A stretch of 64,000 nucleotides of DNA from Clostridium paraputrificum (GTDB taxonomy: Bacteria > Bacillota > Clostridia > Clostridiales > Clostridiaceae). The position numbers and the translations under genes were made by a program. This document shows positions 62,301-64,000 of this stretch, piece after piece (positions within the stretch are counted from its first letter, which is position 1; each line of letters opens with the position of its first letter). Below the pieces are notes generated by a model that worked only from the letters and a program-made list of their open reading frames with translations, searched no databases and was not told where the DNA came from. The stretch is taken from positions 928,501 to 992,500 of the forward strand of contig NZ_UAWH01000014.1 in NCBI RefSeq assembly GCF_900447045.1, written 5' to 3'.

Positions 62301-64000
62301 ATAAAGGATATAATGTGTATAATGAAATTATATTAGATGGATTAAAGAAATTTCCTACAGAGTTAAGTAATTTAGTAATCAATTGTTTATATGATAATTT
62401 CGATAATATTATTTTTGATAAAAGTAGTTCTACAAAAAATAAGCTTGATATGGTAAAGGATGTTATAGAAGTACATTCTAGATGGTGTGATAATGAAACA
62501 TACTTAAAACTGGAAGAAGAAATTATATACTATATAGACCCGAGAGCAAAAGAGTGGTATAAAAGACGGATAGAGTTTAATAGAGATAAAAGCAATAATA
62601 CAAAGGTATACTGGAGTTTTTGGGGAGACTTACAAATAATGCTTCTTCCTGCATTACCTAAAGAGAGAATATCATTAAAAGCAAAAAAATTATTAGATGT
62701 TCTTAAACGACGTAATATTAGTTTTGTAGATAGTAATATATATAATAAAAACGGTGGACAATCAGGAAGTGTTTATTCACCTATAGCAGGGAAAAGGTTG
62801 AGTAATAAACAGTGGGTACAAATTTTAACTAATACTAAAATAAAGGATAAAGATAGAAGGTCTAGATGGGTAGAAGTGAAAGGCGGATTTGTTGAAAGTT
62901 CAATAGAAGAATTTGCAAGTGAATTAAGAGATGCTGTAAGTAAAGAGCCGGAAAGATTTATAAATTTGATATTAGATAACAGCTTTAGCATAAATGATGT
63001 TTATGTAGATGCGCTTTTTAGTGGGATTACCTATAGTGAAAATTTGGAAGAGGTTAACAATAAAATATTAGAAAGATTGATATTAACATATAAATATGAT
63101 TATGAGGGATATAGGGCAAAATATATTTGTGATATGGTACGTAAGAAGGATAGTGGAGAATGGTCGTACGAGATACTAGATATACTTAAGGATATTGCTT
63201 TAAATCATATTAACCCTAAAATTGATAAACCTAATGTGACATCACCAGATGATAATGAAATGAAATCATTTAATATGTTAAGTAGTAATGCGTTAAATTG
63301 TGTTAGAGGAAGTGCAGCATCAGCTATAGGAAAACTTTTATGGGATCACAAAACATTATTTGAGTATTTTGAGGATAGTATTATACAACTATGCCAAGAT
63401 GAGAATCCTGCAGTAAGGTTAGCAACATTAGATATTTTATTTCCTGTATATAATATTAATAGAGGATGGGCGATAGAAAAAATAATAAACATACTAAAAA
63501 GTGACTATAGGCTTGCTGGGTATAGAGGCATGAAGCAAATGTTTTTTTTAACTCATAATGATAAGCAAGATGAGATAGAAAATATCATACTAAAATGTTT
63601 TTATGAAGAGGATAAAGATTTATTAAAGATGGGGGCATATACTTTAGCTGAAATGTACATTGTTAAAAATAGATTTACAGAGGTAGTAGAAAATGTGGAA
63701 AGCTTAAATCAAGAACAAGTTAAGCATATACTTGAAATGGTTATAATTTATTTTAATAAGGAAGAATACAATGAATTAGCTAAGGAGCTGATTATGAAGT
63801 ATGTAAAACTAGACTTGGATTTAGAGTTTCCAATAAGCAAAATTTTTTATGATAATTTAATAGATATAGAACGAGATGAAGAATTTTTAAAAAATCTAGT
63901 ATCTTTTAAAAGCAGCAAGAAAATAGTAAGTACTTTTGTACGTTATTTAGAAAAGAGTAATCAACCTATTATTGCATATAAAGATGTAATTTTTGCTATG
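59348..64000 (+). CDS. Large antiviral-STAND-like protein with nuclease-like N-terminus (partial)
   Basis: The open frame runs 1551 codons to the window edge with no stop. Residues 1-200 look like a PD-(D/E)XK/Mrr-type nuclease: FEWVCYLLFCKEY, IETN and GWQAKFYD. An NTPase follows, with Walker A GKAGQGKS (221-228), Walker B VIILDQLD (286-293, Asp290) and IIFVCRTYD. A second copy of that core follows at about 381-548 with degenerate Walker A GKNEQAKS (394-401) and VVILDELL. From about 560 the rest is helical, including HEAT-like stretches near 63300-63600. The ATG has AGGAGG seven bases before it. An anti-phage role of the Avs/NACHT kind is inferred from architecture. Confidence 0.75.
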   Translation, partial: MDFIIKPNWDIFKAKFSENPQSNFEWVCYLLFCKEYKQEKGIFRYKNQSAIETNTISVGDEIIGWQAKFYDTTLSSNKSKLIETLELAKRNYKGINKLIFYTNQEWGQCHDKNAPKENDTKAKKEVEDKAKELGIDLLWRTASFFESPFVVEGNKEIAKHFFTLEESIIDRLNKKIIPRVSELNEQYKNTFRGIKGTFINRPEIDKCIEEIEQNNSLIIHGKAGQGKSGCTQGVIEYCETEDIPYIAIKLDDRMPEQNADKWGEDLGLTTSIPMALNMLCENKRGVIILDQLDALRWTNAHSRQALITCTEVIKRVEEINFNRDNKISIIFVCRTYDYENDSNINSLFKSNDKEKNGIVWNEVIPEELSEEVVRMSVGAIIEDIKQDKSVIIHGKNEQAKSRCTKGVIEYCKTQGIHYVTIKSDDIRSDQDIDKYKENLDLRAAIPMVLDILCENKRGVVILDELLLMNVDSSRDLIICTEVINKVEEINLSRDNKLSIIFVCRSDDYENNPIIKELINSNNKQKCIAWKKVIVEELAEETVREVVGAKYDNLSLKMKKVLSFASNLYIWTQLEEDRMYDDYSTTNQLVQKWWEQIKKNCIDNQIDEVEVEDAKSALINKINTLGKLHISIKLLSALGVTERSLTYLSSNGFIVGNSNSISFAHQSISDYFLAQEMFKRFFEGEDIISIIGDKDKQTPQKRYQIQMLLQDIQTEDEEVFIKVGIQIMKSNQIRFYVKYVFFEVIGQAITISDATRKFILKYYDDYEYGNHIIDGIIVGHAIFVQLLIDNGILDKWMSLDDKKDIAIKLVQSISPKYRNEDIEFIKRHLFKSKDNDEKFSRCFSFNIYEDIDEMFELRLAFYEKYPKFIDRYIDFKELFIRCELRALRIFEFVLKNELKERGIYQEDDNFLDNDNEVLIENVELILDTLLVYIPQEEEGWYSKWNARESYNQGMERTCVEIIKKANRVLIKRNPEEFIYRYKQYFNKGYNVYNEIILDGLKKFPTELSNLVINCLYDNFDNIIFDKSSSTKNKLDMVKDVIEVHSRWCDNETYLKLEEEIIYYIDPRAKEWYKRRIEFNRDKSNNTKVYWSFWGDLQIMLLPALPKERISLKAKKLLDVLKRRNISFVDSNIYNKNGGQSGSVYSPIAGKRLSNKQWVQILTNTKIKDKDRRSRWVEVKGGFVESSIEEFASELRDAVSKEPERFINLILDNSFSINDVYVDALFSGITYSENLEEVNNKILERLILTYKYDYEGYRAKYICDMVRKKDSGEWSYEILDILKDIALNHINPKIDKPNVTSPDDNEMKSFNMLSSNALNCVRGSAASAIGKLLWDHKTLFEYFEDSIIQLCQDENPAVRLATLDILFPVYNINRGWAIEKIINILKSDYRLAGYRGMKQMFFLTHNDKQDEIENIILKCFYEEDKDLLKMGAYTLAEMYIVKNRFTEVVENVESLNQEQVKHILEMVIIYFNKEEYNELAKELIMKYVKLDLDLEFPISKIFYDNLIDIERDEEFLKNLVSFKSSKKIVSTFVRYLEKSNQPIIAYKDVIFAM
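59957..60991 (+). repeat. Intragenic tandem duplication of the NTPase core
   Basis: Unit 1 (about 59957-60484) and unit 2 (about 60485-60991) encode the same series: IIHGK, GVIEYC, IPM, LCENKRGV, ILD, CTEVI, KVEEIN/RVEEIN, IIFVCR and VGA. Long nucleotide runs such as ATGTACAGAAGTAATAAA are identical. Walker A motifs are 519 bases apart; the later CTEVI blocks are 510 apart because unit 2 lacks three codons. Confidence 0.85.

Noticed and set aside
62773-62991. 72-codon open frame on the minus strand
   Set aside because: It is antisense to the large NTPase gene, which is continuously open through this region.

Overview
The window is AT-rich, has strong AGGAGG-type ribosome binding sites, and carries many Clostridium-type families: PTS loci, RpiR/LacI/LevR regulators, NanE, and a CoA-disulfide reductase fused to rhodanese, TusA and DsrE domains. 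It most likely comes from a gut-type Clostridium sensu stricto. I infer this from composition and gene content, not from any rRNA. I found no rRNA, tRNA or CRISPR array and no intact insertion sequence. Most of the window is carbohydrate-uptake and catabolic DNA. A large defence-type NTPase gene runs off the right edge.

Layout. 1-1.9 kb: the 3' end of a YhfW/phosphopentomutase-like gene and an amidase-like gene. 1.9-5.3 kb (minus): a membrane protein and an SGNH-like/MBOAT pair that probably O-acetylates a surface glycan. 5.4-9.3 kb: an AraC regulator, then a MATE exporter and a neopullulanase-type enzyme on the other strand. 9.4-15.7 kb: small membrane proteins, an MNT-HEPN pair, a PHP phosphatase and an epimerase, mixed with decaying DNA (a nonsense-mutated zinc-ribbon gene, a transposase tail and unassigned coding remnants). 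15.7-19.4 kb: a two-component system with an ABC-2 exporter and a small anchored protein. 20-24 kb: a lipid kinase, a zinc-ribbon membrane protein, and a 6-phospho-beta-glucosidase with an RpiR regulator.

24.1-36.5 kb is the best metabolic story. It holds an esterase, a PTS EIIC of the cellobiose type, a fucose-isomerase-like enzyme, a GH140/DUF4038-type (apiosidase-like) hydrolase, a LacI repressor, two complete split transketolases around an FGGY kinase, and a small transaldolase. This set matches the known transketolase route for the branched plant sugar D-apiose. A shared dyad close to ACTAAATATTTAGT recurs in front of the units and is the likely LacI operator. 37.2-45.4 kb is a sigma54-dependent mannose-type PTS locus: a LevR-class activator, a -24/-12 promoter, and EIIA, EIIB, EIIC and EIID. 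It ends with a cytoplasmic neutral-ceramidase-like hydrolase, NanE and a SIS protein, which suggests an N-acylated amino sugar as substrate. 45.7-50.8 kb: the CoA-disulfide reductase fusion, a PH-like membrane protein, a broken GNAT gene and an SDR. 50.8-56.7 kb: an RpiR regulator divergent from an EIICB PTS and a GH4 6-phospho-glucosidase, followed by ChbG-like and glycerate kinase genes. 56.7-59 kb: MutT, two GNATs and small proteins between two copies of a diverged repeat.

The last 4.65 kb is one open gene. Its protein has an N-terminal nuclease-like domain, a P-loop NTPase core that has been tandemly duplicated inside the gene (the second copy has lost its Walker A glycines), and a long helical-repeat tail. 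This architecture resembles antiviral STAND proteins. A separate discovery is a dispersed structured repeat found around 20.0, 36.9, 45.6 and 48.6 kb.
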